A stretch of 64,000 nt of DNA from Thiocapsa sp. (GCF_018399035.1 NZ_CP073760.1:806001-870000), one strand, 5' to 3'; positions 1 through 10,800 are shown, counted from the first letter of the stretch. The notes: generated by a model not told the origin, from the letters alone. Made by a program: numbers and translations.

Positions 1-815
1 GCCTGCACCGGACCCACGAATCCGGGCACGCTCGGCAGCGACACGGCTGCCGCGGTTACACCGACCACCAGCATCGCCACGCCGGGCGATACGGACACGC
101 CATAGCCCGCGAGGCTCAGCCAGACCAGGGCCGCCGCGACAAACCAGCGCACGAGCGACTGCGCCAGCAGCGCCGCGGCGGTTGACGGCTTGGCGAGCGC
201 CGCCAATCCGCGCGTCAGCTCGGTGAGATAGGTCTGTCCCCGCTCGGCGAGGGGTGCGGGTAGGAACGGACTTAACCGTCTCCAAAGACCCATCGAAGCC
301 TGCGGGAATCGCCCGAGCAGCACCAGCACCGTCATCAGCGCGAGGATCCCGGCGAGCGCGACGGCGAGACCATAGCTCCAGCCGGGCGGCAGCTCGCCGA
401 CCAGGATCGCACCGGTCACGAAGACGAGCAGGATGCCCACCAGATCGAGCGCCCGCTCGACCACCAGCGTCATCAGGACACCGCTGCGCGAGCATCCCGA
501 TTCCTTCGCAAAGATGACGGTGCGGATCAGCTCGCCGATGCGCAGCGGAAGCACGTTGTTCCCGGCGAAGCCGATCATCATCGAGGGCGCGACCTGCCGC
601 ACCGAGAAGTGACCGAATGGCTTGAGGATCAGCGTCCAACGCAGTGCGTTGTCGAAGAAAAAGAACGCCAGCAGGATCAGGAACGGCGGGATGACCCAGA
701 GCTCGCCTTCGAGCAACGTCGCGCGCAGCGTGCCGAGGTCGACACCGCTCAGGGCATAGACGAGCAGCCCGATCGTAAAGAGGATCGGGAGCAGTAGTAC
801 GAGGAGCCGCTTCAT
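1..815 (-). CDS. Lysylphosphatidylglycerol synthase-type flippase-like membrane protein, 3' part outside the window
   Basis: The reading frame starts at an ATG (815-813) and runs off the left edge, giving about 271 residues. The N-terminus is a hydrophobic segment (MKRLLVLLLPILFTIGLLV), followed by several more membrane spans. The stretch GNNVLPLRIGELIR and, further on, the SLPSVPGFVGP stretch are typical of the LPG-synthase TM / UPF0104 family, polytopic proteins related to the membrane domain of MprF and to lipid-linked precursor translocases. The start overlaps the stop of the upstream FAD oxidoreductase by 4 bp (ATGA), so the two are translationally coupled. Substrate is unknown; pairing with an FAD oxidoreductase suggests lipid or glycoconjugate metabolism, which is inference. 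Confidence 0.8.
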   Translation of the reverse strand, partial: MKRLLVLLLPILFTIGLLVYALSGVDLGTLRATLLEGELWVIPPFLILLAFFFFDNALRWTLILKPFGHFSVRQVAPSMMIGFAGNNVLPLRIGELIRTVIFAKESGCSRSGVLMTLVVERALDLVGILLVFVTGAILVGELPPGWSYGLAVALAGILALMTVLVLLGRFPQASMGLWRRLSPFLPAPLAERGQTYLTELTRGLAALAKPSTAAALLAQSLVRWFVAAALVWLSLAGYGVSVSPGVAMLVVGVTAAAVSLPSVPGFVGPVQ

Positions 816-2140
816 GCGTCGGGCCGTCCTTCGGGCATTGCCTCGGGCATGGCTTCGGGCATGGCTTCGGGCATGGCTCCCGGATAGAGGCGACGCACGG
901 TCGCCAGCGCCGATTCCAGATCCTCGTCGACCTCGATATGCCGGAACTCGGCGTTGCGACCGACCGAATGCAGATTCTCGTACCGACCCAGCACGGTCTC
1001 CGCGCGCGTCTTCACGGCCTCGAATCCGCGGTCGTAGACCGGATAGCCGAAGCCCTCGGGCAGGACCAGCACGTCGTCCACCGCGGCCCGGTCGACCAAG
1101 CGATAACGCTCCAGCGCGCTCAGGACATCCTCGACGGGGCGATCGGTCTCGGCGGTCACCTCGGCACAGAGCACCGTGTTGTCCACCTGCGCCTCCGGGT
1201 CGTGGAAGTTGCGGAACTCCGCCATCCGGTTGATCACGACATCGCCGTCGCCGAAATAGACCCACTGGTAGGGCATCACGCGCGGTTGTTTCACATGCAG
1301 ATAGACCAGCTCGATGCCGCGATACCTGAGCTTGAAGTCCTCCCCGAGCATCCGCCCGAGCAGGGTGGCGGGTAGGGTGCTGAAGACACGGTCGCACTCG
1401 AAGCGGTGCGACTCGCCGTCCCGGCGGTATTGGATCGCGGTCACCCGATTCTCGGTGCGCTCGAGCCCCGTCACCTTGGATTCGAGCATCACCTCGCCGC
1501 GGATGAGCGCATGCATGGCGTCGGCAATCTGTCCGTAACCGCCGTCGGCCGGGTAGTGGAAGGTGCTGAAGAAGGTCTTGGAGCTGCGGCGGATGGTGTC
1601 GAGCAGTCCGGACGAGCGCAGTTTCTCGCGCCCCCAGGTCACCGAGATCTCGCTGGGCGGGACGCCGAACATCTTTTTCGTGTAAGGCTCGAAAAAGAAG
1701 TCGTAAAGCCCTCTCCCGTAGCGATTCAGGGCCAGCGCCTCGAAGGAGTCTTCGGGGAGCTTCGGACGTGCGAGAAACCCCAGGATCAAGCGGGCGGCGG
1801 TTTTAGGATCGAACTTCAGGATCAGCTCGATCGGGTTGATCGGGTCCGCGATCACCTTGTCCTTCATCAGGATCCGGCTGTTGCGGCGATGCTCGCGCAA
1901 CGGCACCAGGGACTCGATCATCGCGACGAGCGTGCGATCCTGCGTATAGAGCCGATGAGGCGCGATATCGCAGGGCACGCCGTGCCAGTCGAAGGTGCGC
2001 GCCAGTCCGCCGATGCGATCGGTGGATTCGAAGAGCGTCACCCGCTTGCCCATTCGCGAGAGCAGCCAACCCAAACTCAGCCCGGAGATCCCGGCGCCGA
2101 GGATGGCGATCCGTTCCTCACAACGTCCTTCTTGTGTCAT
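812..2140 (-). CDS. FAD/NAD(P)-dependent amine-oxidase-like oxidoreductase
   Basis: A 442-residue protein with an N-terminal dinucleotide-binding fold: GAGISGLSLGWLLSRMGK at about residues 15-32, followed by VTLFE with the acidic residue that binds the FAD ribose. The body resembles protoporphyrinogen-oxidase/UDP-galactopyranose-mutase-like flavoproteins often found in cell-surface sugar or lipid loci. Likely cytoplasmic. Its stop codon overlaps the start of the flippase-like gene by 4 bp, indicating an operon. The C-terminus ends in a low-complexity tail of MPEA units encoded by a 12-bp tandem repeat, unlikely to be part of the enzyme core. The exact substrate cannot be named from sequence. 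Confidence 0.8.
   Translation of the reverse strand: MTQEGRCEERIAILGAGISGLSLGWLLSRMGKRVTLFESTDRIGGLARTFDWHGVPCDIAPHRLYTQDRTLVAMIESLVPLREHRRNSRILMKDKVIADPINPIELILKFDPKTAARLILGFLARPKLPEDSFEALALNRYGRGLYDFFFEPYTKKMFGVPPSEISVTWGREKLRSSGLLDTIRRSSKTFFSTFHYPADGGYGQIADAMHALIRGEVMLESKVTGLERTENRVTAIQYRRDGESHRFECDRVFSTLPATLLGRMLGEDFKLRYRGIELVYLHVKQPRVMPYQWVYFGDGDVVINRMAEFRNFHDPEAQVDNTVLCAEVTAETDRPVEDVLSALERYRLVDRAAVDDVLVLPEGFGYPVYDRGFEAVKTRAETVLGRYENLHSVGRNAEFRHIEVDEDLESALATVRRLYPGAMPEAMPEAMPEAMPEGRPDA
832..879 (-). repeat. 12-bp tandem repeat (4 units) in the 3' end of the FAD oxidoreductase gene
   Basis: Four consecutive 12-bp units of the form CGGGCATGGCTT (plus strand), the first and last slightly diverged, encode a repeated Met-Pro-Glu-Ala tail. 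Because the unit is a multiple of three, changes in copy number would lengthen or shorten the tail without a frameshift. Confidence 0.85.
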
Positions 2141-2143
2141 AAC

Positions 2144-3007
2144 TTACCTGAGATTTTTCTTGTAGGAGGGATAGACGGCGTTGCGCGCCTTGGAAAAATT
2201 CGCGAACTCCATCGTGACGCTTGCCAGCTCGACGCCCGAGAAATCCGTGTTGGTGACGTCGGCGCGGCGCAGGATCGCACCCCCGAGCACGGCGTTGGTC
2301 AGGTCGACGTCGGTCAGGTTGGCGTTGCGGAAATTGGTCTCTTGGGCCGACACGCTGCGCAGCTTGGATCCACGTAGATCGGCGCCCTCGAAGTTGGCCA
2401 GGTTGATGACCGTGAAACCGCCGGGCAGGGCGCTGGTCAGATCGGCCTCGTGCATGCTGGCGCCCGCCAGGTTCGCGTCGTTGAGGTGACAATCACGCAG
2501 ATCCGCACCGCAGAGATTGGCCTCGCGCAGATTGGCGCGGATAAAGAGCGCCTTGGGTGCGACCACGTGACAGAGATTGCTGCCTTGAAAGTCGGTGCCG
2601 CGCATGTCTGCATGACCGAGGTTGGCGCCTTGCAGATTGGCACGCCGAACATCGGCATGACGCAGGTCGGCGCGCTCGAGCGTGGCATGCGACAGGTCCG
2701 CGCCGTTGAGGGTGGCTGCACGCGAGGGTCGCTCCGCGCCCAGATGGGCCTGCGTGAGATCCGCGGAGCTGAGGTCGGCGTTGCTCAGATCGGTCGCGAC
2801 CAGGACGCTATCGACCAGCCGTGCCCCGCTCAGCAGCGCGCCGACGAGGTCGCTCGACTCCAGGTTCGCGCCGGTCAGATCGGCGTTGCGCAGGTCGGCG
2901 CCGTTCAGTTGCATGTCACGCAGGTCCGCGCCCGCAAGGGTGTCCGCGTCGATCCGCTCGAGGATCTGTCCAGTCTCGCGATGCTTGATCTCGACCATCT
3001 TGTCCAT
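2144..3007 (-). CDS. Pentapeptide-repeat protein
   Basis: A 287-residue protein made almost entirely of A(D/N)Lxx pentapeptides, for example ADLRNADLTGANLESSDL and ANLREANLCGADLRDCHLND, from about residue 25 to 275. This predicts a right-handed quadrilateral beta helix. There is no signal peptide or membrane segment, so it is probably cytoplasmic. Pentapeptide proteins include DNA-mimic gyrase protectors (Qnr/MfpA) and many of unknown role; nothing here identifies a target. The first ~20 residues (MDKMVEIKHRETGQILERI) form a short non-repeat cap. It ends 4 bp before the FAD oxidoreductase start, so they are probably co-transcribed. Confidence 0.9.
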   Translation of the reverse strand: MDKMVEIKHRETGQILERIDADTLAGADLRDMQLNGADLRNADLTGANLESSDLVGALLSGARLVDSVLVATDLSNADLSSADLTQAHLGAERPSRAATLNGADLSHATLERADLRHADVRRANLQGANLGHADMRGTDFQGSNLCHVVAPKALFIRANLREANLCGADLRDCHLNDANLAGASMHEADLTSALPGGFTVINLANFEGADLRGSKLRSVSAQETNFRNANLTDVDLTNAVLGGAILRRADVTNTDFSGVELASVTMEFANFSKARNAVYPSYKKNLR

Positions 3008-3315
3008 CCTCCGCCGTTGTTGTGTTTTTTCGTGACCGAATCGTCCCGCACAGGGCGCGGTTTAAATCTAACAGAAGCCGCTGAATCAAGGGATGACATC
3101 GATCGACAGCTTCGGATCTGATGGATACCATCGGCGGGCCTTGCCCCGAATGCCGCGCAGCCGTCGGGGATGTGCCGCGTCCATCGCGATGTCCCACCCG
3201 GGGACGGGATGGCGTAGGCGCACACCACTCAGTAAAAACAATGGCCTTATGCCCGTAGAAGGCGGCGCTCCTCACCAGGGCAGCCATCGCGACGACACCA
3301 CCATCAGGAGCGAGC
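3008..3315. promoter_or_regulatory. Divergent intergenic region between pentapeptide-repeat gene and metY
   Basis: About 308 bp separate two divergently transcribed genes, so promoters for both must lie here. I see a CAGGAG ribosome-binding site (3305-3310) just before metY. A single half-copy of the window's repeat terminus (GCGCGGTTTAA, near 3056-3066) is present without a partner. No known methionine or SAM riboswitch fold is recognisable by eye. Confidence 0.4.
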
Positions 3316-4593
3316 ATGAAGATCGAGACCCTTGCGATTCACGCCGGTTATGCGCCGGATCCGACCACCAAGGCGGTCGCCACCCCCATCTATCAGACCA
3401 CCAGCTACGCCTTCGACGACACCCAGCATGCGGCCGATCTGTTCGACCTGAAGGTCGCCGGCAACATCTATACCCGCATGATGAATCCCACCAGCGACGT
3501 GCTGGAGCAGCGTGTCGCCGCAATGGAAGGCGGGGTCGCGGCCTTGGCATTGGCCTCGGGCATGGCCGCGGTGACCGATGCCATCTTCACCATCGCCCAG
3601 GCCGGGGACAACATCGTCGCGGTCTCGACCCTCTACGGCGGGAGCTACAACCTCTTCGCACACACCTTGCCCCGACTCGGCATCCAGGTGCGCTTCGCCG
3701 CGCCCAACGACATCGACGGCATGGCCGCGCAGATCGACGACAACACCAGGGCGGTCTTTTGCGAGTCCATCGGCAACCCCGCCGGCAACGTCGCGGACCT
3801 GCGTGCAATCTCGGACATGGCCCATGCCCACGGGGTGCCGGTCATCGTCGACAACACGGTGCCCACCCCCTATCTGTGCCGCCCATTCGAGCACGGCTGC
3901 GACATCGTCGTCCACGCCGCGACAAAATACATGGGTGGCCACGGGACCACGCTCGGCGGCGTCCTCGTCGACTCGGGCAAATTCCCCTGGGCCGAGCACG
4001 CGAGCCGTTTCCCGATACTCAACGAGCCGGACGTCTCCTATCACGGCGTGGTCTACACCGAGGTTTTCGGCGCGGCGGCCTACATCGCCCGTGCCCGCGT
4101 GGTGCCCCTGCGCAACATGGGTGCGGCCATCTCGCCCTTTAACAGCTTTCTGCTCCTCCAGGGCATCGAGACACTGCACGTGCGCATGGACCGGCACTGC
4201 GAGAACGCGATCGCGGTGGCCGAGTACCTCAAGGCCAAACCCCAAGTCGAGTGGGTCCGTTATGCGGGACTGCCCGACAGCCCGGATTATCCGCTGGTTC
4301 AGAAATACATGGACGGTGCCAAGGCCAGCTCCATCCTCTCCTTCGGCATCAAGGGCGGACGCGACGCCGGTGCGCGCTTTATCGATGCGCTCAAGCTCAC
4401 CGTGCGTCTGGTCAACATCGGCGATGCCAAGACGCTGGCCTGCCATCCGGCGACCACCACGCATCGCCAGTTGTCCCCGGAAGAACTGGCGCGCGCCGGC
4501 GTCTCCGAGGACCTGATCCGTCTTTCCATCGGCATCGAGCACATCGACGACATCATCGCCGATCTCGAGCAGGCGCTGGCAGCGGCGGGGTAG
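3316..4593 (+). CDS. metY: O-acetylhomoserine sulfhydrylase (O-acetylhomoserine aminocarboxypropyltransferase)
   Basis: A 425-residue PLP-dependent enzyme of the Cys/Met metabolism (MetY/MetZ/CGS) family. It converts O-acetylhomoserine plus sulfide to homocysteine in methionine synthesis. Family marks: the N-terminal ETLAIHAGY start, TRMMNPTSDVLEQRVAAMEG near residue 57, and the PLP-lysine segment HAATKYMGGHGTTLGG at about residues 201-216. The C-terminal part carries the LVNIGDAKTLACHPATTTH stretch typical of MetY. The length matches the family (about 425-430). A CAGGAG site lies just upstream of the ATG. Direct use of sulfide would suit a sulfur-oxidising host, which is inference. It is followed by a palindromic repeat element. 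Confidence 0.93.
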   Translation: MKIETLAIHAGYAPDPTTKAVATPIYQTTSYAFDDTQHAADLFDLKVAGNIYTRMMNPTSDVLEQRVAAMEGGVAALALASGMAAVTDAIFTIAQAGDNIVAVSTLYGGSYNLFAHTLPRLGIQVRFAAPNDIDGMAAQIDDNTRAVFCESIGNPAGNVADLRAISDMAHAHGVPVIVDNTVPTPYLCRPFEHGCDIVVHAATKYMGGHGTTLGGVLVDSGKFPWAEHASRFPILNEPDVSYHGVVYTEVFGAAAYIARARVVPLRNMGAAISPFNSFLLLQGIETLHVRMDRHCENAIAVAEYLKAKPQVEWVRYAGLPDSPDYPLVQKYMDGAKASSILSFGIKGGRDAGARFIDALKLTVRLVNIGDAKTLACHPATTTHRQLSPEELARAGVSEDLIRLSIGIEHIDDIIADLEQALAAAG

Positions 4594-4617
4594 GCCACGC
4601 CTCGAAAACAACCGGAA

Positions 4618-4798
4618 CGTAGGATGGGTAGAGCGCAGCGAAACCCATCCTCCCCGCTCCGACGCCCCGGCCCCGGTACCGGTAAAGCGGCAGCGAAACC
4701 CATCCAGCCCGCGCCGTGGGCATCAGCCCGGAACCGGGCAACGTGGAGGTTTGGAGGATGGGTTTCGCTGCGCTCTACCCATCCTACGACGCTCAGGT
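4618..4798. repeat. Palindromic intergenic element, GGATGGGT family
   Basis: The ends are long inverted repeats: CGTAGGATGGGTAGAGCGCA at the left and its complement ending at 4798, with a further internal partial copy (AGCGAAACCCATCC near 4692). The same unit recurs at 15851-16031 and 33420-33572. Located between metY and msrP. It looks like a non-coding REP/MITE-type element that can form a long hairpin. Confidence 0.8.
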
Positions 4799-4950
4799 CG
4801 GCCTGGCCCCTTTTGTCGCTTCGCCCTCGCGAACCGACCGATCTCGTCCCCATCTAACCGGCATGTAAGAGTCCGGCGTGTTGCCGGGTCTCTCGAAGGT
4901 GCGATCCGATGCCGAACGGCGCGGGCACATCCATCAACACCGGAGACGAC

Positions 4951-5910
4951 ATGCTGATCAAAAAACCCGCCGATATTCTACCCTCCGAGATCACGCCGCC
5001 GCAGATCTGGCAGCGCCGACGGGAGTTTCTGAAGGCGTCCGCATCCGGAATCGGTCTTGCTGCGCTTGGCCTGGCGGGCGCCGTGCCGACTCGGGTGCTT
5101 GCGCGGGAAGCGATCCCGAATATTCAGCCGAGCCCCTTCAGCACGGACGAGCCGACGACCAGCCTCGACGACATCACCAGCTACAACAATTTCACCGAGC
5201 TCGGCACTGACAAGACCGATCCGCAGACCAACGCGAGGTTTCTCAAGCCACGTCCCTGGACGGTTACCGTCGACGGCGAATGTGCCAAGCCCGGCGAGAT
5301 CGGGATCGAGGACATCCTGTCGTCCTTCACGCAGGAGGAACGCATCTATCGGCTGCGTTGTGTCGAGGCTTGGGCCATGGTGGTGCCCTGGGTCGGGTTC
5401 CCGCTCGGCGATCTGCTCAAGCGCTTCGAGCCGACCTCCAAGGCCAAGTATGTCGCCTTCGAGACGCTGTATGATCCGGAGCAGATGCCGGGACAGAAGC
5501 GTCGTGTGCTCGACTGGCCCTATCGCGAAGGGCTGCGTATGGACGAGGCGATGCACCCGCTGACGATCCTCTCCACGGGTCTCTACGGCGAGCTGCTGCC
5601 GAATCAGAACGGCGCGCCCGTGCGTCTGGTTGTCCCCTGGAAGTACGGCTTCAAGAGCATCAAGTCGATCGTGCGGATCAGCTTCACCGAGAAGGAGCCG
5701 CCGGCGACCTGGAACCGCCTGCAGGCGAACGAGTACGGGTTCTATGCCAACGTGAATCCGGCCGTGAACCATCCGCGCTGGAGCCAGAGGACCCATCGCA
5801 TGATCGGCGACGGCTGGCGGGCGAAGAAGCGCGAGACCCTGCCGTTCAACGGCTACGGCGATCAGGTGGCCGAGCTGTACGCCGGGATGGATCTGAAGCG
5901 GTTCTATTGA
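4951..5910 (+). CDS. msrP: Protein-methionine-sulfoxide reductase catalytic subunit MsrP (molybdopterin enzyme)
   Basis: A 319-residue periplasmic molybdoenzyme that reduces methionine sulfoxide in envelope proteins. The N-terminus has a Tat signal (RRREFLKAS followed by a hydrophobic stretch ending at an A-x-A-like site). The molybdenum-ligating cysteine lies in [15 protein letters not shown], and the C-terminal half has the SUOX-fold stretch [15 protein letters not shown] chose the ATG at 4951 rather than an upstream one because GGAGACGAC precedes it and the Tat motif then falls about 23 residues in. It is followed after one base by msrQ, its membrane electron donor. Confidence 0.93.
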   Translation: MLIKKPADILPSEITPPQIWQRRREFLKASASGIGLAALGLAGAVPTRVLAREAIPNIQPSPFSTDEPTTSLDDITSYNNFTELGTDKTDPQTNARFLKPRPWTVTVDGECAKPGEIGIEDILSSFTQEERIYRLRCVEAWAMVVPWVGFPLGDLLKRFEPTSKAKYVAFETLYDPEQMPGQKRRVLDWPYREGLRMDEAMHPLTILSTGLYGELLPNQNGAPVRLVVPWKYGFKSIKSIVRISFTEKEPPATWNRLQANEYGFYANVNPAVNHPRWSQRTHRMIGDGWRAKKRETLPFNGYGDQVAELYAGMDLKRFY

Positions 5911-5911
5911 G

Positions 5912-6556
5912 ATGACGCGAAGCGAGATGCTTGTCCGCTACGGCAAGCCGTTGGTGTTCCTGCTCTGTCTGGTGCCGTTCGGTGTCTTGATCGCGCGCGG
6001 GGCGAGCGGTGCGCTCGGGCCCAATCCGGTCGAGGCGATCACACATTTCACGGGTGATTGGACCCTGCGGCTTCTCTTGGCGACGCTCGCGATCACCCCG
6101 TTGCGGCGTCTGACCGGGCAGGTTTGGCTTGTCCGGTTTCGCCGCATGCTGGGCCTCTTCACCTTCTTCTATGCGGTCCTGCACGTCCTGACCTATCTTT
6201 GGCTGGATCGGTTCTTCGACTTGGGGACTATTGCCGAGGATGTGCTGAAACGCCCCTACATCACGGTCGGCTTCGCGGCCTTCGTGCTGATGGTGCCCCT
6301 GGCGATTACCTCCACGCAGGGCTGGATCCGGCGTCTCGGGCGACGTTGGAAGAGGCTGCATCGGGCCGTCTACGCCATCGGCGTGCTCGGCGTGCTGCAC
6401 TATCTTTGGTTGGTGAAGGCGGATCTCCTGGAGCCCGCGGTCTACGGGATCATCCTTGCGGTCTTGCTCGGCATGCGCGTACCCTGGCGCGATCTCGTCA
6501 CCCGGCTCCGTTCGGCGAGGCGCCGGTACCCCAGGATGGCGCCCGAACGTCGCTGA
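5912..6556 (+). CDS. msrQ: Heme-binding membrane subunit MsrQ of the methionine sulfoxide reductase
   Basis: A 214-residue integral membrane protein of the ferric-reductase-like (YedZ) family, about six hydrophobic spans. Histidines expected to ligate heme b lie in AVLHVLTYL and in LHRAVYAIGVLGVLHYLW. It passes quinone-derived electrons to periplasmic MsrP. It starts one base after the msrP stop, so the pair is an operon. Length and order match the two-gene system of other Proteobacteria. The C-terminus is basic, consistent with a cytoplasmic tail. Confidence 0.92.
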   Translation: MTRSEMLVRYGKPLVFLLCLVPFGVLIARGASGALGPNPVEAITHFTGDWTLRLLLATLAITPLRRLTGQVWLVRFRRMLGLFTFFYAVLHVLTYLWLDRFFDLGTIAEDVLKRPYITVGFAAFVLMVPLAITSTQGWIRRLGRRWKRLHRAVYAIGVLGVLHYLWLVKADLLEPAVYGIILAVLLGMRVPWRDLVTRLRSARRRYPRMAPERR

Positions 6557-6645
6557 CGCGCGAAAATGCGACATGGCCGTCGTCGAAAGATCCGGGAAGA
6601 TCTACAATAATTAAAGATTACCACGCTCTTAAGGAGTCGGCCGTC

Positions 6646-7818
6646 ATGTCGAGTGATGCCCGTGCGGTTCTGCCGACGATCCTCGTCGTCGACGACACGG
6701 TCGAGAATTTGGCCGTTCTGAGCGATTTTTTGAGTCCTGCCTATTGTGTCCGCGCGGTTCGCTCCGGCCGGCGAGCGCTGCAGGCGCTCGCCGAGCCGCG
6801 TCCCGATCTGATCCTGCTCGATGTCATGATGCCGGAGATGGATGGCTACGAGGTGATGAGCCGCTTGCATGCCGATCCGGCAACCGCGGACATTCCGGTG
6901 ATCTTCGTCACGGCGTTGGACGCGGCGATGGACGAGGAGCGCGGTCTTGCGCTCGGCGCGGTGGATTACATCACCAAGCCGATCAAGCCGGCGATCGTTC
7001 TCGCGCGGATCAAGACACAGCTGGAGCTGAAGGCCGCTCGGGATCGTCTGCGCAACGAGAATCTGCTGCTCGAGGCCGAGGTGTCGCGTCGCATGCAGGA
7101 GAACCTCCTGATCCAGGACGCGAGCATTCGCGCCCTCGCGCATCTGGCGGAGATCCGGGACCCCGAGACCGGCAATCATCTGCGGCGCACCCAAGGCTAT
7201 GTCGGGCTGCTCGCCGACGCCTTGCGCACGCACCCGCGTTTTGCGCCTTTCCTCACCGAGCAGACCATCGATCTTCTGGTCAAATCCGCACCTCTGCACG
7301 ACATCGGCAAGGTCGGCGTGCCGGACTATATCCTGCTCAAGCCCGGCAAGCTCACGCCCGAGGAGTGGGAGATCATGAAGACGCATAGCCGTCTGGGACG
7401 CGAGGCGATCGAGCTGGCCGAGCGCGATGCCGAGTGCCCGCTCCCCTTCCTGGCGATCGCGAAGGATATCGCCCACTATCATCATGAGAAATGGGACGGC
7501 TCCGGGTATCCCGAGGGGCTGGAGGGCGACGTGATCCCGATCGCCGCCCGGTTGATGGCGCTGGCGGACGTCTTCGACGCACTCATGTGTCAGCGTGTCT
7601 ACAAGCTTGCCTACCCGTTTGCGGAGACCGTGACCATCATCGAGCAAGGCCGCGGTACCCATTTCGATCCGGATGTGGTCGACGCCTTCATGATGCGGCG
7701 CGAGGCGTTCGAAGGCATTGCCATGCGCTTTTCCGACCGCGACTCGGAGCGCCTCGCCACGGTCGAGCAGCCGCGGGATTCACCCGCGTCCGTGCCCTCC
7801 GAACCACGCCTGGCCTAA
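6646..7818 (+). CDS. Response regulator with HD-GYP c-di-GMP phosphodiesterase domain
   Basis: A 390-residue two-domain regulator. The receiver domain (about residues 5-122) has TILVVDDT, the phospho-acceptor in [15 protein letters not shown] and the switch lysine in [10 protein letters not shown] helical linker leads to an HD-GYP domain (about 165-350) with [10 protein letters not shown] and [14 protein letters not shown] intact, so it should hydrolyse cyclic di-GMP. The ATG at 6646 has an ideal AAGGAG nine bases upstream; the open frame upstream of it lies over msrQ and is not coding. A 29-bp gap separates it from the CBS-domain hybrid kinase, a likely phosphodonor in the same operon. Confidence 0.92.
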   Translation: MSSDARAVLPTILVVDDTVENLAVLSDFLSPAYCVRAVRSGRRALQALAEPRPDLILLDVMMPEMDGYEVMSRLHADPATADIPVIFVTALDAAMDEERGLALGAVDYITKPIKPAIVLARIKTQLELKAARDRLRNENLLLEAEVSRRMQENLLIQDASIRALAHLAEIRDPETGNHLRRTQGYVGLLADALRTHPRFAPFLTEQTIDLLVKSAPLHDIGKVGVPDYILLKPGKLTPEEWEIMKTHSRLGREAIELAERDAECPLPFLAIAKDIAHYHHEKWDGSGYPEGLEGDVIPIAARLMALADVFDALMCQRVYKLAYPFAETVTIIEQGRGTHFDPDVVDAFMMRREAFEGIAMRFSDRDSERLATVEQPRDSPASVPSEPRLA

Positions 7819-7847
7819 ACCACACGCATTCCGCAAGGAGTCCTTCG

Positions 7848-10800
7848 ATGTCGGATGCCATCGAGCTGACGCTCGCCGATATCATGTCGCAGGCGCTGCA
7901 GTGCGTTGCGCCGGACAGTCCGCTCGGGGATGCCGTCCGAACCATGGCCCGGGACAGACTCTCGTGCATCCTCGTGCTCGAGGAGGGGCAGCCCGTCGGC
8001 ATCCTGACGGAGCGTGATCTGCTGCGATTGCTGGTTCGGGAGGTCGATCTCGACCGGCCGGTTGCCGAGGTGATGAGCAGCCCGGTGCTCGCCATGTCCC
8101 GGGAGACCGATTTCGCTTCCGCCTACCTCCACGCCCTTGATCACCAGGTTCGCCACTTAGTGGCGGTCGATCCGAGCGGCAGGGCGGTCGGGGTCGCGAG
8201 CGAGACCGACTTCCGCCGCTATTTGACCCTGCGTCTGCTCAAGCAGCTCGATGACCTGTCCGCCGTGATGGATCGCGACCTGCCGCTCCTGCCGCCCGAT
8301 GCGTCCGTTGCGCAGGCGCGGCGGATCATGCTGCAGTACCGGACCTCGTACGTGGTCATCGCGGCGGGACGTCGCCCGCTGGGCATCCTCACCGAGCGCG
8401 ACATTCCGGGTCTCTTGGCAAGTCGGGGCGCGCAGGCCGGAGCCCTGATCGTGCGCGATGTGATGCAGTCGCCCGTGCGGATGATCCGCAACGACAGCCC
8501 CGTGTCGGATGCCGCATGTCTGATGCAGGACGAGGGTCTGCGTCATCTCGCGGTCGTGGATGCCGACGGACTGGTCATGGGGATGTTGACGCTGCATAAC
8601 CTGATGGAGCGGATCGGCTTCAACCTCCTGCACGACGATACCCGGCGTCGCACCGAGCGTTTGTCGGGGGCGCAAGCCCTCGCCGAGCAGCGGCTGCGGA
8701 TGGCCGTCGAGGCGTCCGGCATCGGTTTCTGGGAATTCGACCTGGCTGCGGATCGGCTCCATCGCGACGAGACGCTGCGCGATCTGCTCGGCCTTCGGGA
8801 CGTCGCGACACCGCTCGATCGGGCCGCCTGGCTGGAGTCCGTGCATCCGGATGACCGCGACGCTGCGATGCGTGCCTTGCGGGCGGCCTTTGCACCGGAT
8901 GATCCACCGGTCGAATGCGAGTGCCGGAGCCGACACCGAGACGGCGGTTGGGTGTGGCTCCAGGTCCGCGGGCGTATCGTGGGCCGAGACCCCGACGGAC
9001 GCCCCGCTCTTGCGGTCGGAACCGCAATGGACATCACCAAGCTGCGCGAGGCCCAGGATGCCCTGCACGAGCGCGAGGAGGTCTATCGCGCCATCTTCGC
9101 TCAGGCAGGCGACGGTATTCTTCTGTCCGATGCCGAGACAGCCCGTTTCGTCGAATTCAACGACGCCGCCTGCGAGGCGCTCGGCTACAGTCGCGAGGAA
9201 TTCGCCGGGCTCGGGATCGCGGATATCCAGGCCGAGCTTGATCTGGCCGGCGTGCGGGACAGCCTGCGCACGATCCTGAGAGAAGGCCGGGGCGAATTCG
9301 ACACGCTTCATCGTCACAAGGACGGCAGCATTCGGCATGTCCGGGTGGGCAATCGCGCGATCGAGATCAAGGGACATCCCTATGTTGTCGCGATCGTGAC
9401 GGATATGACGGAGCGCACCTTCGCCCAAGCCGAGCTGGATCTGCACCGGAATCACCTGCGGTCGCTCGTCGATGCCAGGACCGCCGAGCTGGATGCGGCC
9501 AACCGCGATCTCATGCGCAGCGACCGGCGTCTGAAGGCCCTGTTCGACTTGAGTCAGGCCGCACCGACCTTGAGCGAGCCCGAGCTCCTCCAGGCGGGCA
9601 TCGACACCGCGGTGACCCTGACCGACAGCCTCGTCGGCTACCTGCATTTCATCGATGAGGACCAGGAGACCATTCATCTCTGCACCTGGTCCCGCGGGAC
9701 GCCTGCCTATTGCACGGCCGCGTACGACGGGCACTATTCGGTGTCCAAGGCCGGCGTCTGGGCGGATTCACTGCGCACCCGGCAAGCCGTCGTCCACAAC
9801 GATTTCGAGGCTGTTCCCGAACGCCGCGGCTACCCGGAGGGCCATGCCGCGCTCGTGCGTCATCTCGGCGTGCCCATCAAGGAGGGCGAGCAGGTCCGCT
9901 TGCTCATCGGCGTGGGCAACAAGCCGATCGACTACGACGAATCGGACCGCCAGCAGCTTCAGTTGGTCGGCGACGATCTGTGGCGGATCGTCATGCGCCG
10001 GCGCACCGAGCTCGCGCTGGCGGAGGCCAAGGAGAGTGCCGAGTCGGCCAACCGCTCCAAGAGCGCCTTCCTGGCCAACATGAGTCACGAGATTCGTACC
10101 CCGATGAATGCCATCATCGGTCTGGGCCACCTGTTGGAGCGCGAGGTGACCGACCCCAAGCCACGCGCTCAGGTCGCGAAGATCATGGATGCGGCCCGGC
10201 ATCTCTTGTCGATCATCAACGACATCCTCGATCTCTCCAAGATCGAGGCCGGTCAGCTCACGCTCGAGGAGACCGGCTTCTCGTCCGTTGCCCTGATTCA
10301 GCACGCCTTCAGCATCCTCGGCGAGCGTGCGTCCGGGAAGGGGCTGACCCTCGAGCAGTCGATCGACCCGCGCATCCCGGTCGTGCTCTACGGCGATTCA
10401 CATCGGCTCGGCCAGATCCTGCTGAACTACCTCGGCAATGCGATCAAATTTTCCGAGGGCGGGACGATTCGGGTCAGCGCCCGGGCCCGCGAAGTGGAGG
10501 GCCGTCGACTCCTGCTCTGCCTCGAGGTTGCGGACGAGGGGATCGGTCTGAACCCGAGCCAATGCGAGCGTCTCTTCCAACCCTTCACGCAAAGCGACGA
10601 TTCCACGACGCGTCGCTACGGTGGCACGGGTCTCGGTCTGGTCATCTGCAAGCGGTTGGCCGAGCTGATGGGCGGCGAGGTCGGCGTCGAGAGCGCGCCG
10701 GGGCAGGGCAGCCGATTTCGGGTCGAGGTGCCGCTGCGCTACGACAAGGGGGCGACCCCGGTGGATGTGGATCGTCCGCTCCCCGGGCCGTTCGGTGATG

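Noticed and set aside
3093-3315. SAM or other methionine riboswitch before metY
   Set aside because: I could not find the conserved core of any SAM/SAH riboswitch class by eye; needs a covariance-model search.
3304-4611. 435-codon open frame opposite metY
   Set aside because: Antisense shadow of a clear metY gene, without recognisable motifs.
4624-4857. Small protein MGRAQRNPSSP... at the GGATGGGT repeat
   Set aside because: It is a translation of the repeat element; the same peptide appears at each copy in any frame orientation.
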